Assembly: GCA_022496805.1 (NCBI GenBank)
Contig: CM040100.1
Location: 23,031,009 to 23,095,008, forward strand
Length of the DNA: 64,000 bases
Direction: 5' to 3'
Origin: Pohlia nutans
Taxonomy: Eukaryota > Streptophyta > Bryopsida > Bryales > Mniaceae
Below are positions 20,236 through 33,519 of this stretch, piece by piece. The notes below the pieces were generated by a model. That model was not told the origin of the DNA and ran no database searches. It saw only the letters and a program-made list of their open reading frames with translations. The position numbers were made by a program, and so were the translations under genes. The number at the start of each line of letters is the position of its first letter. Within the stretch, counting starts at the first letter, position 1.

Positions 20236-20395
20236 ACACCTAAATGTCACAATCTAAATGTGACAATGTAATGTCCCAATCTAGATGTGACGATGTAATG
20301 TCCCAATCTAGATGTGACGATGTAATGTCCCAATCTAGATGTGACAATGTAATGTCACAATCTAAATGTGACAATGTAATGTCACAATCTAAATG
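20236..20395. repeat. 27-bp tandem repeat
   Basis: About six units of a 27-bp motif (ctagatgtgacgatgtaatg plus tcccaat), the middle two identical and outer units diverged. The units abut with no spacers, so this is a minisatellite and not a CRISPR array. Confidence 0.92.
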
Positions 20396-21174
20396 CCCAA
20401 AATGCATTTGATAATATGGAATTTTGTAATGTTTGGTGCTAGAGGTTTTTTTTTTTTTTTTTTTTTGATTATATTATATGTACATCATAAAGGTGGATGT
20501 TCTACACCTACAATTCTTTTATATCATAGCTTAGGTCTCCAAAATACATGTATTTATATGGAGTTTTGTAATGTTATGACAGCATAACAATTTTGAATGG
20601 CATATTAAGCATTTTTTAAAGATTATTTTTTTCCAAAAAAAATACTCATTTTAAACACAAAGATATTTTTTTTTAGCTCCTTCAAATTTTCATGCATTCT
20701 TTCCTTACCAATTGGTTGTTCTTCCATTATCCTCTTTAGTATTTTCTTCATGGCATTTTTATCAGAGAAGGAATGGGGTTACAAAAGGCCTTGGGACCGC
20801 TCACCATGGATGTTGTTTCTAAGTAAGAGAACCAATTGTATCCCCACAATGTAAGTGTCAGAGTCTCTGAATTGTACCATTAAAATTTTGTTTGATATGA
20901 CTGACCTCCATCAATATTATTATTAGTGGCCTCCACCAAATAGTTGTTGATGATTAGATGGAGGTTATAATCAACATTATTATTGGTGGCCATGTTATAT
21001 TATTATTGTTTCTAAGCTTGATTTCGGTTTTTGAAGGACTGGGAGCCTTTTAAAGGCCTTTCAAAGGCCTCTAATTTTTCTAATGCACATCCTTTAAAGC
21101 TAAGAGGTTAAAAACATTCAACATAATACCAAATTGTTTCATTGAATCTTGAGCATTGACGTTTATACTTTGTA

Positions 21175-21425
21175 CACCCTTTGTTTCATAATAAGAGTCC
21201 ATTTTTTTGGCATTCTTTTCCCCGTAGTTTTGTCCTATGTTTTATACTTCAAATGTGAACACTCTCCACTTCAAATGGGGCCGACAATGAGAGTGACACA
21301 ACAACTACATATTACTATTAAAGATAGCTTACCTTTTGAGTATCGAGATGAATTTTTTTGACCAAAAAAAAGGTTAAGTTGAAACATGCCAAAAAAAGTG
21401 GACTCTTATTATGAAACGGAGGGAG
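21175..21425. mobile_element. Stowaway-like MITE (251 bp)
   Basis: Left TA|CACCCTTTGTTTCATAATAA, right inverse TTATTATGAAACGGAGGGAG|TA. The interior ('tgttttatacttcaaa', 'cattactattaaagatag') matches the decayed copy at 2867-3095. Confidence 0.88.
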
Positions 21426-21983
21426 TAATTGATTGAAGGACTTACATTAAATGAAAGGATTATTATGAATTATAACCTTTGTTTAACCAAACAATAAGAA
21501 AGTGATGTAACTTCAATGTAACCTGTGAGAGAGGGTGTATAGTCACAGTTGTTGCACTTGTGTTGCTTCTAAGGTGGTGAAAGAAAAGGTATTGTTTGCA
21601 AGAGTAGTGATTGTTTTGTAGGTAAAACCACCCTATTTGTGCCATGTGACACTTTGTGGTCACTAAGTATGTCTTACAATTATAATTTTGATATTTATAC
21701 TATAAGAACACAATGGCACAGCTAGGGTGACTTCTAAATCATGGAACAAATTAGGTGGTTTACCTTAGGTACCATTTTTGCATTTTTAAAAATTGCCTTT
21801 TGCAACAACAATGTCATCTGGAAGGTTCTCAATTTGCTTATGATCCGCCTCAGGTTCAAAGTAAAAGAGTTGTATTTGCTAAAAATATCATAACATGTTA
21901 AGTGGGTAGGTAGAGTTCCAAGATAATGCATGAAAGAAAGGCAGAGAGCATGAAGGCTACTGAATGTTATGAACTACATTGAA

Positions 21984-22290
21984 TGGCATATTTAGTGTCT
22001 GAGGGGAATTGATGTCTTTTACCACAATTTGTTCAAAGGTGAAGATAAATAGTATTCCTTTACACTACGTAGGAGTTTGCCACTTGTCATTCTCACTTTC
22101 ATTGAGAGTGTCATGTTCTTTCCAAGTAATGAGAGTGACACAAGGTGGCATGCCATATTTATTATAAAGTTGCCATATGTCATTGGAACACTACGTTCAT
22201 TTTTTCCTTACGAGAACACTATATCTCCCTAAAATTAAATAGTGTTCGGGTTTAGAAATAGTGTCCTGGGACACTAAATACGCCATTTAG
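21984..22290. mobile_element. shorter relative of the 4092-4769 element
   Basis: Inverted ends around 'ggcatatttagtgtctgag' and 'gggacactaaatacgcc'. The interior matches the 4092-4769 element in inverse orientation ('aggagtttgccacttgtcat', 'tttgttcaaaggtga'), with internal rearrangement and extra hairpin arms. Confidence 0.6.
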
Positions 22291-22296
22291 TGTAGG

Positions 22297-22397
22297 TAAT
22301 GTGTAAGCAGCCCCTGGTTATGAGAATTAACCTTGTTGAGCCACGGGAGTGGCGAGACAAGTTATTTTCATAACCAGGGGTTGCTTGCACATTACCA
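22297..22397. repeat. 101-bp hairpin
   Basis: Arms of about 38 bases ('aagcagcccctggttatgag' and its inverse 'cataaccaggggttgctt') around a ~25-base loop. A related single arm ('taacccttggttatgg') follows near 22485. Foldback element or fragment. Confidence 0.8.
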
Positions 22398-22779
22398 GAC
22401 ATAACGTCAATGGTTGAATCTTATTCAATCTTCTTCAATGATGATAAATCAAGGGTCACTAAAGAAAGGCATCATAACTTTAAAGTAACCCTTGGTTATG
22501 GAAAATAACCTTGTCCTTCTTATCCAATGGTTGCCTGCCACCTCTACAGTTCTGGGTTGCATTGACGTTATGGTAGTGAAAGAAAAGAAGAAGAAGGGGT
22601 AACTGTGATTATTTAGTTCAGGTATGAACTTTGCAGGTGGCATAACTTTGCTGCCTCAACACTCTTGGAGAAAAAGAACCCAGATTGGTTTTGTGCATAA
22701 TCTTGAGGTGGGAGGTACTACAAGCTACAGGAAGCAAGAGCACTCACTGTGAGTGCTCTCTACAATGAATGTCAATCTT

Positions 22780-23884
22780 TTAACCCCTAACTATCGGCAA
22801 GACCAAAAAATGGCTTTCGGATGATCTGAGGATTTATGAGGTAGCAATTGGATGAAGAAGGAACGATGAATTTCATCCAATTCTGTTTGTGAAGGATTTT
22901 CATTGGTCATGTCACTTCTACAAGATAAATTTAGGTCATTCAAGCTATTTTTGGATTTTACATGGGGTCCCAAGTACAAAATAGTAGTAAAAGCAGTTCA
23001 CCATATAATGTATTTTGGATTTTTCTATTTTTTCAGCTTAAACTAAATTTAGGCCATGAAAATGAGTTCTATTGCATTTGAGCTTGACTAACATAATGAA
23101 GCTTACCAAGTCTAGTCTCTACCCCACTTTGAATTTTTAGAAAACTCTGATAATTGAGTGTTTAATTGGAGTTACAAGCTTGGTGGGTATTACTATGGTG
23201 TAGCAAAAAACATCTAAATTTAGACAGGTATGATTTTCATTTGTTAGAGTTATCCGTAAAGTCCCTCAAAAGTGGGTGAGTGGACAATAGTTTGAGTGAA
23301 TAGTGACATTAATCCTCAAAAAAGAACATGTGTCGGGCACTAAAAAAAAAATGTGGATGCAAACTTTGAAAGCACCAAAATCGGTGCTAAAAAACTTCTC
23401 CCCCAAGTTTCTATTATTCACTTTCACACATGAAGAAGGTCATTGCTAGCCCCTTTTCTGTTAATAGATTCTCGCTATATATACCTAGACCGTCCCCACT
23501 CACCCATTCTTTTGATTTCCTAGAACTTCTCTCAATAGTTTTCGTTTCTCCAAATTTTAGTCAAACTAAGGCCCACTCAACCCTTTAGTTTACGGATAAC
23601 TCTATTGTAATGTTCTTCATTGTAAATTGCACTTTTGTTTAGAAAATTGAAAATTTTGAGTATATTTTGTAATTGATATGAATTTTTTTTACAATCACTT
23701 CCAAAAATCATAGTAATTTCAAAATTTCACCAAAATTTATGCAAAAAATCATGATTTGTAGTGAACACATGGCTTCATCTACTAAAAATATAAGGTTGAA
23801 TTTTTATCTTATTTATGTGGCAAAATTGTGTGTCACATGTGAAGCATGATTCCATGGTCATAGGCCCAGGCATTTAGGGGTTAA
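22780..23884. mobile_element. TTAA-flanked element with a nested family B insertion
   Basis: Begins TTAACCCCTAACTATCGG and ends GGCATTTAGGGGTTAA. It shares the block 'taggccatgaaaatgag ... gagcttgactaac ... aagtctagt' with the next element (23881-24458) in the same orientation. The assignment of the left end to this element is inferred. Confidence 0.6.
23245..23604. mobile_element. family B-type TIR element
   Basis: TIR TAGAGTTATCCGTAAA / TTTACGGATAACTCTA (16 of 16), flanked by TTGT on both sides (23241-23244, 23605-23608). The interior differs from the 18940 foldback copy, so the two share ends more than bodies. Confidence 0.8.
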
Positions 23885-24458
23885 CCCCTAAACGCCTGAA
23901 TGACCAATTTTGGCTGATCAGTTTTTGCTGCAACTGAAATGCGATTTCGGCCATTGAAATGATATTTTTTGAATTTGAGCTCAACTAACAAAATGTAGCT
24001 TACGAAGTCTAGTTTCCACTCCATTTTGAAATTTTGAAAAATTCCTAAAATTGAATGATTTATAGCAATTACAAGCTCAGGGTCTATTACCGTGGCACCT
24101 CCACAGTGTTCCACGGTTTTAGGTTTTTCCACTGTATTTTTAAATTTAAAAATATTTTTTGAGCACGGTAAACAAAATAATGTTTTTCTTTGTAATTTAC
24201 ACATTTGGCAAGTTTTTTGTATTTTTAAAATATATTTTATAATTGATGTGAATTTTCTTTGCTTTTACCACTTTGAAAAATCATGATAATTTGAATTTTG
24301 CATTAATAATTTTGAAAAAATCATATATTGTAGTTGACATTCGGTTTCATGCAGGAAAAATATGAAATTTAATTTTTTGTTCAATAATAATGGTGAAAGA
24401 TAGCATACAGTCTAAAGTTCTTCCACCACAGTAATAGGGTCAGGCATTTAAGGGTTAA
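23881..24458. mobile_element. TTAA-flanked element abutting its neighbour
   Basis: 578 bp, TTAACCCCTAAACGCCTGAA to CAGGCATTTAAGGGTTAA. Its left TTAA (23881-23884) is also the right TTAA of the preceding element, giving the head-to-tail junction TTTAGGGGTTAACCCCTAAA. This is expected if a TTAA-targeting transposon inserts at the boundary of an earlier copy. Confidence 0.85.
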
Positions 24459-27300
24459 ACTTATTTGGTCTCCATCTACAGTGGCAAAGTGTAGGGTGAG
24501 ATATTGACCATTTTTAGGCATTCTGTGTCAACAAAGTCATCTGGAAGGTTCTCAATTTGCTTATGACTCACTCCAGCTTCGATCTCAAATCCTTCAGGTT
24601 AGTATTTGCTAAAAATGAGAAAATTCTTAGCCTTCTCTCTCACTTTGATCTTGCTCATGAAAGTGATCAACACGCAGACCATCTCTCAAGACCACACCGG
24701 TATTTAGTGCGCAAACAATTGAATGCCAAACAGTGTTTGTGCTTTGTAAGCATCATCAGGATTTTTTCTGCAAATTCTCATTTTTTGAACAGGTGGCACC
24801 AGTGAAACAAACATTGTAGCGCTTGCATCTAGATTTCAGATGAAGTCATCATAATTGAATGAGAATTTGCTCAATTGGATGAAAATATGTCAACATGGAT
24901 GATTATTTTGGTGATAAAGGAATGAGCTTTTGGTCCAAATTTAACTCTTTCTAAAAACAATTCACTTCTTGGTTATATTTTGCGAGCTAAAAAAATAGTG
25001 AGCATTGTGACTGAGGCCTACTTTACATCAGGGCCCAATGGTTGGCCCAACCCCAACTTCACAAATTTCAACCAATGTAGGATCGCTCAAATTTGCCAAA
25101 TTGAGCTTTTATACTAAGGCCTGACATGAACTTCTCATCGTATGTGGCAGTCTACGTGGCACAAATTTGACTCCAAGTTCACAATTTGAACCCCAAACAC
25201 CTCCAAAAAATCACCCTTACCTTTGGATCTCACGCATTTCTACCATATGTGCGATCATTGACCCAATTACTTGTCAATTAGGTTCGGATCAACCATTCAT
25301 CGGGCCCTAGTGTAAAGCGGTCCTTAAACTAATGTCTTCCTACATGTTTTCAGTTCCTTAGAGCATTGCCACCTGTCCTTCAAAATAGATGAGGATGACA
25401 TTGTTTGGATGAAAAGCAAACAATGAATGTTTGAACCCTCCAAATATTCTTTTTGCCTCGACAAATAGTCAATTTTTGTCGTGGTTGTGCAACCCTGGCA
25501 AATACTACTTTTCCTTCTACACTTATTAGGTTGAATAATAAATGATGAATATTCTTTTTGCTTTTGCACACTTGGAGACAAGTAATTGGTTCCAACAAAG
25601 TTAATATAGCGAGCTGCAAGAGTGAGGTATTCAAGTACCCTACTCTCTAAATAAGTAGTCCCGACTACCTTACGTGGCTATCAGGGTCAGCCAAAAGTAC
25701 TTATAAAAAGATAAACCTAAATCTTTAGGAAATTGTTTTTTCAATAAAGTTCTATTTTTTATGGTGAGAAAGAGAAGCTTGAAGAATATATACAAAATCT
25801 TATAGAAAATTCGAATAATTTAGACCAAAATTTTAATTATTCAACATGACCTACAAACCCTGATGTCCAGGTACAATAGTGGTGAAGTTTTAATGTGAGA
25901 AATTATCATGTACAAGTGGAGATGATCTTACTGAAGTGTTATTTTATTTATTTATTTATGCTGCTATTTTTCACCTCTACCAAATTTGCTTGAAGAATGG
26001 AATCATTCCAATGAACAAGCAACTCCGTCTGTGGAGGCCAATTCCAAGGGAGCGTCAGCCTCAAATTACGTGCACATTATCTACAGCGTCTCTCATCATG
26101 GTTTTGCACCATTTTTAGACTCACTTCCTCTCCATAATTTCTTTACCTCTAAGTTAAAAGAAACAAAGAAAAAAGAAGACAAATTTGTATGTTCACTTGG
26201 TGTTAGGATTGGTGTTCATTATAAAAAAATTCAGGCCTCCAAAAGGCTGCTAACTTAGATAAATTGTCATGCAAAAAAAATAAAAATAAAAATAAAAATA
26301 AAATAAAAATGAAAAAAAATGATGTGGCACCATTTTGGCCATGTTAGACTGGATTTTAAAAAAAAATTGTGAAAAAATTATAATTTAAAAAAATTAAAAA
26401 TTAAAAATTAATTATTGTGTTATTTTTGCATGGCAATTTGGCAGCCTTTTGGAGGCCTAATTTTTTTTTTTGTAATGAGTGAGTGTTTTGAGAATGAACT
26501 TTTGAACTAGTTTGAACATATCTTGATACTTTGGTTTAAAAACCAATATGAATGAAGAGTTGTTGGAGATGGTTCTAAAAACTAAACCCGGGACTAAATC
26601 ACATGGAGTACTATCTTCTTCTACATGTAGGTTCTATAACACAAATTTGTATTTAACAAAATAATGTAATAAAATAAATAGTGTAAGCAAAACTGCATCC
26701 TCTACTATTCAAAGTTATTCTCTTCTTTTTATCACAACATTCTTTCGCTACTTTGATTTGGTCATTTTTTTTATAGTCCCTTTTCTACAAGAAAAATCTT
26801 AAATTGAAGGTTTAAAACGTTCTTGCCTTGGACCCTTTTTTGCAAGAAAAATATTAAATTGAAGATTTATAATGTTATTGTAGACTATTGTTATAGAATG
26901 ATGCTTTACAAGAACAATGTAGAAAAGGGACTAAGCCAAGAATGTTATGTTTTTTTGGATGAAAAAAAAAGAGAATAATGTTAATTGTAAGACTATTGCG
27001 AAGAAAGAGTTTGTTAAAAGTAGTTACTACACTGAATAGGGGTTTTAAGGGGACCCATACTAATTTATCAAAATTTCACACTATATAAATATTTATTATT
27101 GCCGTAAAAAACACAGAAATTCATTTATATTTTTTGACACAAGTAGTCAGACAATGAAAAATTTATTTTATTTTTGCCAAACCATTTTTTTTTTTTCTTT
27201 TTACCACGGGATAATTTTTACAGGGTAAGTCCAATTTTTTTTTAATAGTGAGTGCTATTGCTTTTTGGGGTTGAAACACTATTTCACAAAGGTACCAAAA
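24459..27300. other. gene-free repeat region
   Basis: No gene recognised. 24535-24625 matches a repeat also present at ~21810-21900 and (inverted) in the duplicated unit at 38648-39010. About 26270-26310 is a simple (AAAAAT)n tract. Confidence 0.5.
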
Positions 27301-27379
27301 AGGGGAGTGCCTGAGAGTCCATAGAGCATATCATAATGCACCCAAAGAAAAAGAAAAAGAGAAGAAAAGAAAAAGAAAA

Positions 27380-28770
27380 GAAAACCAGTTACAAGAGGCG
27401 TCGAATGCGCTCTTCCACACGTAAGACGAGCGACCACCAGTCGGTGCCACCGACCATTGGACGGAGAATCTTACCGACGGTAGTAATGAGCCCTCTGTGC
27501 GGGTAACAGGGGGCCAGGCTCTGTGATGATGTGAGAGAGAGATCCTTACCGCACCAAGAGAGCACTCCTTGCGATCCAGCGCTACGCAACGATCGTTCAG
27601 TCCGCAATTGCATCTCGTTTTCCAAATCGCTGGAAACAATTGAAACGAGTGCGAGAATCGGGGCGTTTGGGAACAAACGCGATGTAATTCGGTTGCGTGT
27701 GGAGCACTTTCTTGCATTGCATCGGTGAAGTTGTTGTTGCCAATTGCGGTACATGTTTTATGTCGCCTTTAAGAAAAACAAACAAGGAACGTTAGTTGTT
27801 TAGAACACGTTGTTTTGTTGTTGTGGTTTTGGATGTGGCTATGGTCGGATCGGTCTCATGTTCAATTGCGGTTCTTTCGTTTGCTTTTAACGCTGCGATG
27901 TGAGGATTTGGAGCTTTTCGCAATTGGTGATGGTGTTCAATTGTTGTATCCCGGTTTCGGTGGATGATGATTCTTCCCTCTAACTCTAGGGTTTACAGGG
28001 TTAACCGCAAATGTATGCTTGGAAACAGGCCGTAATGCTGCCGTCTGTCTGTTTGGATGATGATGCTACAGGTTTGATGCGCGGACTATGGGAGAATTTG
28101 GAAGTGGAGGTGGGAGTCTGGCTGTTATTCTCCCCTTCTTTATGAATTGTTATCTGTGTTCTTGTTTTCTAAGGGTTTCTGAGTTCCATGTTCATTGGAT
28201 ATGCGCAGAGTGATGGAGGGACTGGCGTTCTAGGGTTTCTGCTCCTAGGGTTAAGATAAGGTGCTACCTTATTGATTTTTAGGATCAGGATCACTGTTTG
28301 TTCTTTCACTGTATGTTTATGAGATTTTTTTCAACAGTTGATCATCTATTTTTAGGATCTCTGGTGAATGAGAATATATGGCTTGTAGGTTCATTGCTTT
28401 CATGGCGTATGACGAAGGCTAGAAGAATTTTCGTTTGAGAATCATCTGTATGAGGCATTCCACAAGGAAGAAAGTGCACAATATAAGTGAAGCTGAATGT
28501 CGTCCAGACAGAAGGGGACGAAAGTCCAGGTGTGGACACTGTGCCCTAGTTTCTTGGACAACAACATTGCTTTGATTCTTTAGCAGTTTTGAGCTTTGTC
28601 TAATTTTCTTTTGTTTTCTGATCAATTATGCATGCAATATTGTTCTTAATTGACTCTGATTTGGTCCGATTTGAATTATATGTGATCGTTCGATTTGAAT
28701 TATATATAACCATGAATCCTTGGTCGTTTAGGGGTTGATTCTCAGGCAGTGTTGAAATTAATGTGTTGCA
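27380..28770 (+). promoter_or_regulatory. probable promoter and intron-containing 5' leader of the F-box gene
   Basis: Composition changes from AT-rich repeats to GC-balanced, unique sequence from ~27400. A TTGCAG splice acceptor at 28766-28771 sits 12 bases before the F-box start codon, suggesting a 5'-UTR intron. Frames within this area show no family resemblance. A family A fragment ends at 28739, inside the inferred leader intron. Confidence 0.45.
28650..28739. mobile_element. right-end fragment of TTAA family A
   Basis: Carries 'gatttggtccgatttgaatt' and 'accatgaatccttggtcg' followed by TTTAGGGGTTGA, as at the right end of 7145-8161. Left half missing. Confidence 0.65.
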
Positions 28771-28783
28771 GTCACGGTCCACA

Positions 28784-31126
28784 ATGACGTCGGAGAATGG
28801 CTCCAGAAGACGTCGAGGAGCCAAGACGGAGGAACCATGTCGGGTTGGTCTCATCCCTGCACTTCCAGACGAGCTGGCTCTGCTTTGCTTGGCACGAGTA
28901 CCGCGTGCTCAACATGCCATTCTGAGTGCCGTTTGTCGCAGCTGGCGATCCCTCTTGCAAGGACGTGTTTTGTATGACATCCGGCGGGAGCTTTCTCTGA
29001 CTGAAGAATGGCTCTTTTTGTGGACTCAGGTACCTCAGTCTTTTCTCCCTGCCAGCTGATCGAGAGCACCCGGTCCAGCTTAATATGTTTCTTGCCACCT
29101 ATACTATATGGTGCACTAAGTTCACCTCTGTCGTGCATAGATTTCACACAGATACTCCATTCCTCTACTATTCTGCACTTCTCTTGATCCTACCATCAGT
29201 CTTTGATCGTATTAGTACTCAATTCCTCTGCTATTCTGCACTTTTTCAATTTCCTCGTATTAATACGATCAAAGGCTGATGGTAGGAACAAGGTGTGCAA
29301 TGCCACCGCATGAGCAGCTTTTTTAAAATTAATTAATTAATTTTTTTTAAATTAATTTTTTTTTTTTGGCGTAAAAGGAAAGTCACACTGAGCTCTACAT
29401 CGAACACACAAATACTGTGGGTTATTCAATGCATATATTACTATGGCCTCTCGTAATTACTGTGGTCTGCAGTATATGGCATATCCTAGTTATGTTAATT
29501 TCACAAGAGTTGAGAAGATTAATTTAAATCTGAAAAGTGAAGGCAATAGTGGGGCATTCATTCGTGGAAGAGTCATTCATTCAAATGTGATTGATGCTGT
29601 GGGTTTAGAGGTAGAGAGACTGAGTGTGGGATGGAGTGATGTCTCAACACTGTCTTCAAGTGCCCTCTCATGCATGTTGTTATTAGGACATGGCAAGAGC
29701 CAACGTGTGGCATGGATATGATCCACAATCCAACCGATGGTTTGCTCTCCCACCTTTGCCCAATGAACAGCGCACTGCTGGCAACTCTGCATCTGCAGTG
29801 GTGGATGGCAAACTCTTTGTGGTAGGGGGGCAGCTGGACAATGGCAATGCATGCAGCTGTGTTTCATACTTTGACATGCAACTCAACTGCTGGAAATCTG
29901 CAGCCCCTCTGAACATTCCAAGGGCCAAGTGCATGGCAGGTCGAGAACACTCCGGCCTTTTTATTATCACTTGTCTAACTAGCAAGTTTTAATTGTCTTA
30001 AAAACTTTTAAAATACACATGAAACAACTTCTCTTGATGCTACTATAAAATATATGCATGAGATCTATGGGATTCCGGCCTGTTATGTGCTGTGATTACA
30101 TATTGGATGGTGATCTTCATGAGCCTGCAGGTGTTATCAACAACCAGCTGTATGTCGTTGGAGGGTTTACAGAACGTGACCAGGATGCAGGACCCACTGC
30201 CGAGGCTTACAACCCGGCAAAGAACGAATGGCGCATCATCTCTTCAATGAAAATCTCCATGGAGCTTTACGATTCTGCTGTTCTCGACAACAAGTTTTAT
30301 GTCGTGAATTCTTCCAGTGAGAATCTGGTTGGGCTTGTTTACGACCCTAAGCAAGATGAATGGGTGTACATGGCCCATGGCCTCAATACAGGTGAGTGAT
30401 GGCACCCCCACACACATTTTTTCCAGGTATTTAGTATTAGTCCCAAATATACTGACGCCATACTGAAACAAAACCTTATAGAGTTGCTGTTTCATCATTA
30501 GAAGAAAACTTTCCAGATTTGGTACCTGAGTTCCATTCAGTTACCGAGTAGTTGACCATCCCTGTGTTTATACTTATAAGATTCAAAGTTTATACCAATA
30601 AGGTAATTTTTAGTCATGTAGTACATCTGTCATCATGCAAACCCAAAGTTCTCCATGGGTTGTGCAATAGTGAATACAGGGGCCAATTGATTATGGAATT
30701 TCTACTCATGCTGTAACAAAAGCCGTGTGCAATGATCGAGCAGGTTGGCAGTCAAAAACGGCTGCTATGAATGGCAAGCTGTATGCGGTGGGCGACTCAC
30801 ATTCACTGGAAGGGAAGAACGAGATTTCGGTGTATAATGGGAAGAAGGACTCGTGGGAAACCATTAAGGGAGTGTTGGAAGACTCGGCACCTGTGTTGGC
30901 GTGGGGTCCGGAGCTTGTGAGCCTGGGTGGAAGACTTTGCATTGTTGGAACAGGCTTGCAACCACGAATAGGAACCAGCCGAGCAGCCGTGGCGGTGGTA
31001 GAGGTGAACGATTCCAAGACTGATTCCAAATCCTCCGCCTCTCTTCAATTCTATGAAGATATCACTGGCAAAATTCAGTTCGCTGATCCACTACCCCGGG
31101 GTGCATGTCAAGTCGTGGCTCTGTGA
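28784..31126 (+). CDS. F-box/kelch-repeat protein (380 aa, four exons)
   Basis: Predicted substrate-recognition subunit of an SCF (SKP1-cullin-F-box) ubiquitin ligase. Exons: 28784-29029, 29687-29939, 30131-30391, 30744-31126; all introns GT-AG with consistent phases. An N-terminal F-box spans about residues 22-65 (LIPALPDELALLCLARVPRA, then CRSWRSLL). It is followed by kelch blades with the double-glycine signature: DGKLFVVGG (G129-G130), NNQLYVVGG (G177-G178), and weaker blades DNKFYVV and NGKLYAVGD, with the characteristic downstream Tyr/Trp spacing (YDPQSNRW, YNPAKNEW, YDPKQDEW). Size and layout fit plant single-F-box/kelch proteins such as the Arabidopsis At1g67480/At1g55270 type; the exact orthologue and targets are unknown. 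The first in-frame ATG precedes a basic N-terminus (SRRRRGAK). Codon usage and intact frames suggest a functional gene. Confidence 0.92.
29189..29285. repeat. hairpin in F-box gene intron 1
   Basis: Arm 'cctaccatcagtctttgatc' is mirrored by 'gatcaaaggctgatggtagg' (about 27 bases per arm with one mismatch). Between them is a direct repeat of 'tattctgcactt'. Confidence 0.8.
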
Positions 31127-31623
31127 TACACCTTGTACAGTCATCGGAGTGGACCTTTTCATCAGTATCACCCATAGGTCTCAGCCATGCCATTTCATTG
31201 ACTTAGTTCCATTTCTCTCCCTGCAAGTTGTTTTTGGAAGCTTCCAGGTCTACTAGACCTAACCTAGCCTTGGAACTGTGAATATCTGCAGTTTTGCTAA
31301 GCTCCTCGTTGTCTGTGTCGAGATGTGTTCAGAGCAGGCAAAGCAACAGAGCCTCCAAAGCTCACGAAGTTCATCCAGAGATTTTTCATGTAATTAGAAC
31401 CTCCCTCTCTTCTTGTCTTAAGGATTATCATGGTCCATCTGGTTCTCAAATCGTGCTTTTCTTATTCCTGCCCCCACCCTGGCTAGCCAATTTACTGAGT
31501 CGAGGACAACCCTCTCTTCAGGTAACTGTAAATAGGGATTGTAAACAGTTTACCAACTCCAAATTTTACAGTTTGAACATTATGATTGCACTGTGGTCAT
31601 CTGTGGAACATGCGTTCAAGTGA

Positions 31624-31998
31624 TTAACCCTTAAACGTCAAGAGGGCCTGGGCGGGGCAGCCCGGAAGGCATCTAAATTTTCGGAGGCGAAAAAAAAACG
31701 AAAAATTGAAAAAACGGCTCTGCTGGCCAGCAGTGTTGCGGCACTGTAGCACTGCGGCACTTTTCAAGAAACGACTTCTGCTGCCCAACCTTAACTCCTG
31801 TTCATTTAGATAACTTTGATTGCTTGTCAATGACTCCACAATCTCCCAAATGAGGCGCAAATTTGCAATTTAGATCGCTTCTTCAGTAGCTTTCCAACGC
31901 ACCAATCCTCGCTTGATTTGGTTGAGAAAATCTACTTTTTTCCTCAATTATTCCTTTATAACAAGCCCGTGGGGCTTGCTTTGACGTTTAAGGGTTAA
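31624..31998. mobile_element. TTAA-flanked element, family C
   Basis: 375 bp, TTAACCCTTAAACGTCAAGA to TGACGTTTAAGGGTTAA, TTAA at both ends. Aligns in the same orientation with 59352-59756 (shared 'gtcaagaggg', 'tttggttgagaaaat', 'gacttgcttt'-type right end). Confidence 0.88.
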
Positions 31999-32309
31999 GA
32001 CTTCGACGGATCTGTATGTTGTTTGTTGTTCGTGGGTTGTTCTATTTGTTGTGTTGATGGGACATCGTAGTAATGCTAAAGGATAAGAGATGAGGCCGGG
32101 TTCATGACTGAAATAGGTGCATTCCATTGGTTCTTTACTGATTTTGAGTTTTGGACGAGTCAGGAAGTTGCTTGTGCCAAGAAAGTTAGTCATCTCACTT
32201 TTTTTACTTTTTAATTTGTTTTAAATTATATTTTTTACTTAATTTTATTTTAATTAATTATTTAATTAATTTGGCAATTAGTAACCTTTGCCCTCCTAGT
32301 ACCGTAGTA

Positions 32310-32600
32310 ATTCCGAGGTCGGAGTTGGTTTTCAAAAAATTGCATTGGTGCCTATAGGTTTCACTTGTGGATTCCCAATGCTTATAGGATATGTAAGTCG
32401 TGAGCCGTCTGTTTTAGGATAGGGTTTTCTATGGGTTTCCTATGATGTAATCTAGCTTTTCACATTTTTGAATGGTCTTCCTATGATTCTTTCATAAAAA
32501 CCATTATATGAAGTAACCTAGCCTTTCACATCTTTTCAATTTCATGGCTTTTCACTTCGTCATTGGTGGTGCGGAGGGAAGCAAAGCGCTAGTAATTTTA
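32310..32600. repeat. dispersed repeat, family K, copy 2
   Basis: Direct copy of 1200-1525 ('aggtcggagttggtt', 'tgaatggtcttcct', 'gaagtaacctag', 'ttggtggtgcggagggaagc'). Confidence 0.6.
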
Positions 32601-32968
32601 TCCCATATTCTATCAAAATCAAAAATTACAGGACCTGGTCATCCTCATGGTACTTTCAAGCCAACCCATCCAGCCTCCTAATTGTTTAGTAACCTTACCC
32701 CTTCCTTACCATTGGTTGAGGTCCAGCTAGCCAAGAACGTTTTTTTTGCCTTGAACAAGATTCTCACTAACCCTGTTTCTCTTTGAGAATTTATGGAAGT
32801 TGGAGTTTTGCTTCCATTACCAAAATTCAAAAATAAAATGGTAGTACATTGGATTTTTATTCAAAATATTTTCTTTTTTCCCAAAATAATTATTTTGGGA
32901 TTCAAGTAGCCTCCTAAAATAGGGCAGTGACCACAAAATGGTCACTTGGTCGTTTAGGGGTTAACACC

Positions 32969-33519
32969 TTAACCCCTAAGCGCTCAAACGACCATTTTCT
33001 GGTCCCTGCCTGAATCTAACGGGCTGTCCAGAACAAAAAAATGTTTTTTTGAAAAAATAAAAAATATTTTAAAATACTACATCAAGTCTACTTTCCAACC
33101 CAATTTGAATTATGGCAATCTGAGTTAAACTCCACCTAGGAGAATTTTTCAAAGTAGATCACCTCAACATTGTCTTAGTGTTATAAAATTTGCTATTTGG
33201 GGAAAGTAATGATGATCCCTCCATCATTTCTTTTTTCTTTTTTGAAGTTTACAATAGATAGCCCAACTTTAACCAATCATACTAAATTTTGAACTCTAAA
33301 ATTGAAAATTATAATTTATACAAATTTTCAAAGGTTAATGCTTTAAAATTCATTAAAAAATGATCTAAAGTTATTTTTGGAAGTTTGACTGTACAGATGA
33401 TTTGTAGAGATGATACTCTACATTTTGTCTATTGAACCAAACTTCATCAAACATATGGAAGGCACATATTATAACACATCTATGTTTTGTCCAATACCCC
33501 TCGGGCTTTTAGGGGTTAA
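32969..33519. mobile_element. TTAA-flanked element, family D
   Basis: 551 bp, TTAACCCCTAAGCGCTCAAA to GGGCTTTTAGGGGTTAA. Same family as the array at 35175-36812 ('ctactttccaacccaatttg', 'cattgtcctagtg'-type blocks). Four bases to its left another element ends in TTTAGGGGTTAA (32961-32964); its last 45 bases are an inverted family D terminus. Confidence 0.88.

Noticed and set aside
20236..20395. Regular 27-bp repeats as a possible CRISPR array
   Set aside because: Units abut without unique spacers and the context is eukaryotic; it is a minisatellite.
27331..27754. Minus-strand frames of 121-128 residues upstream of the F-box gene
   Set aside because: Overlapping frames of equal quality with no family resemblance; the region fits a promoter and leader for the downstream gene better.
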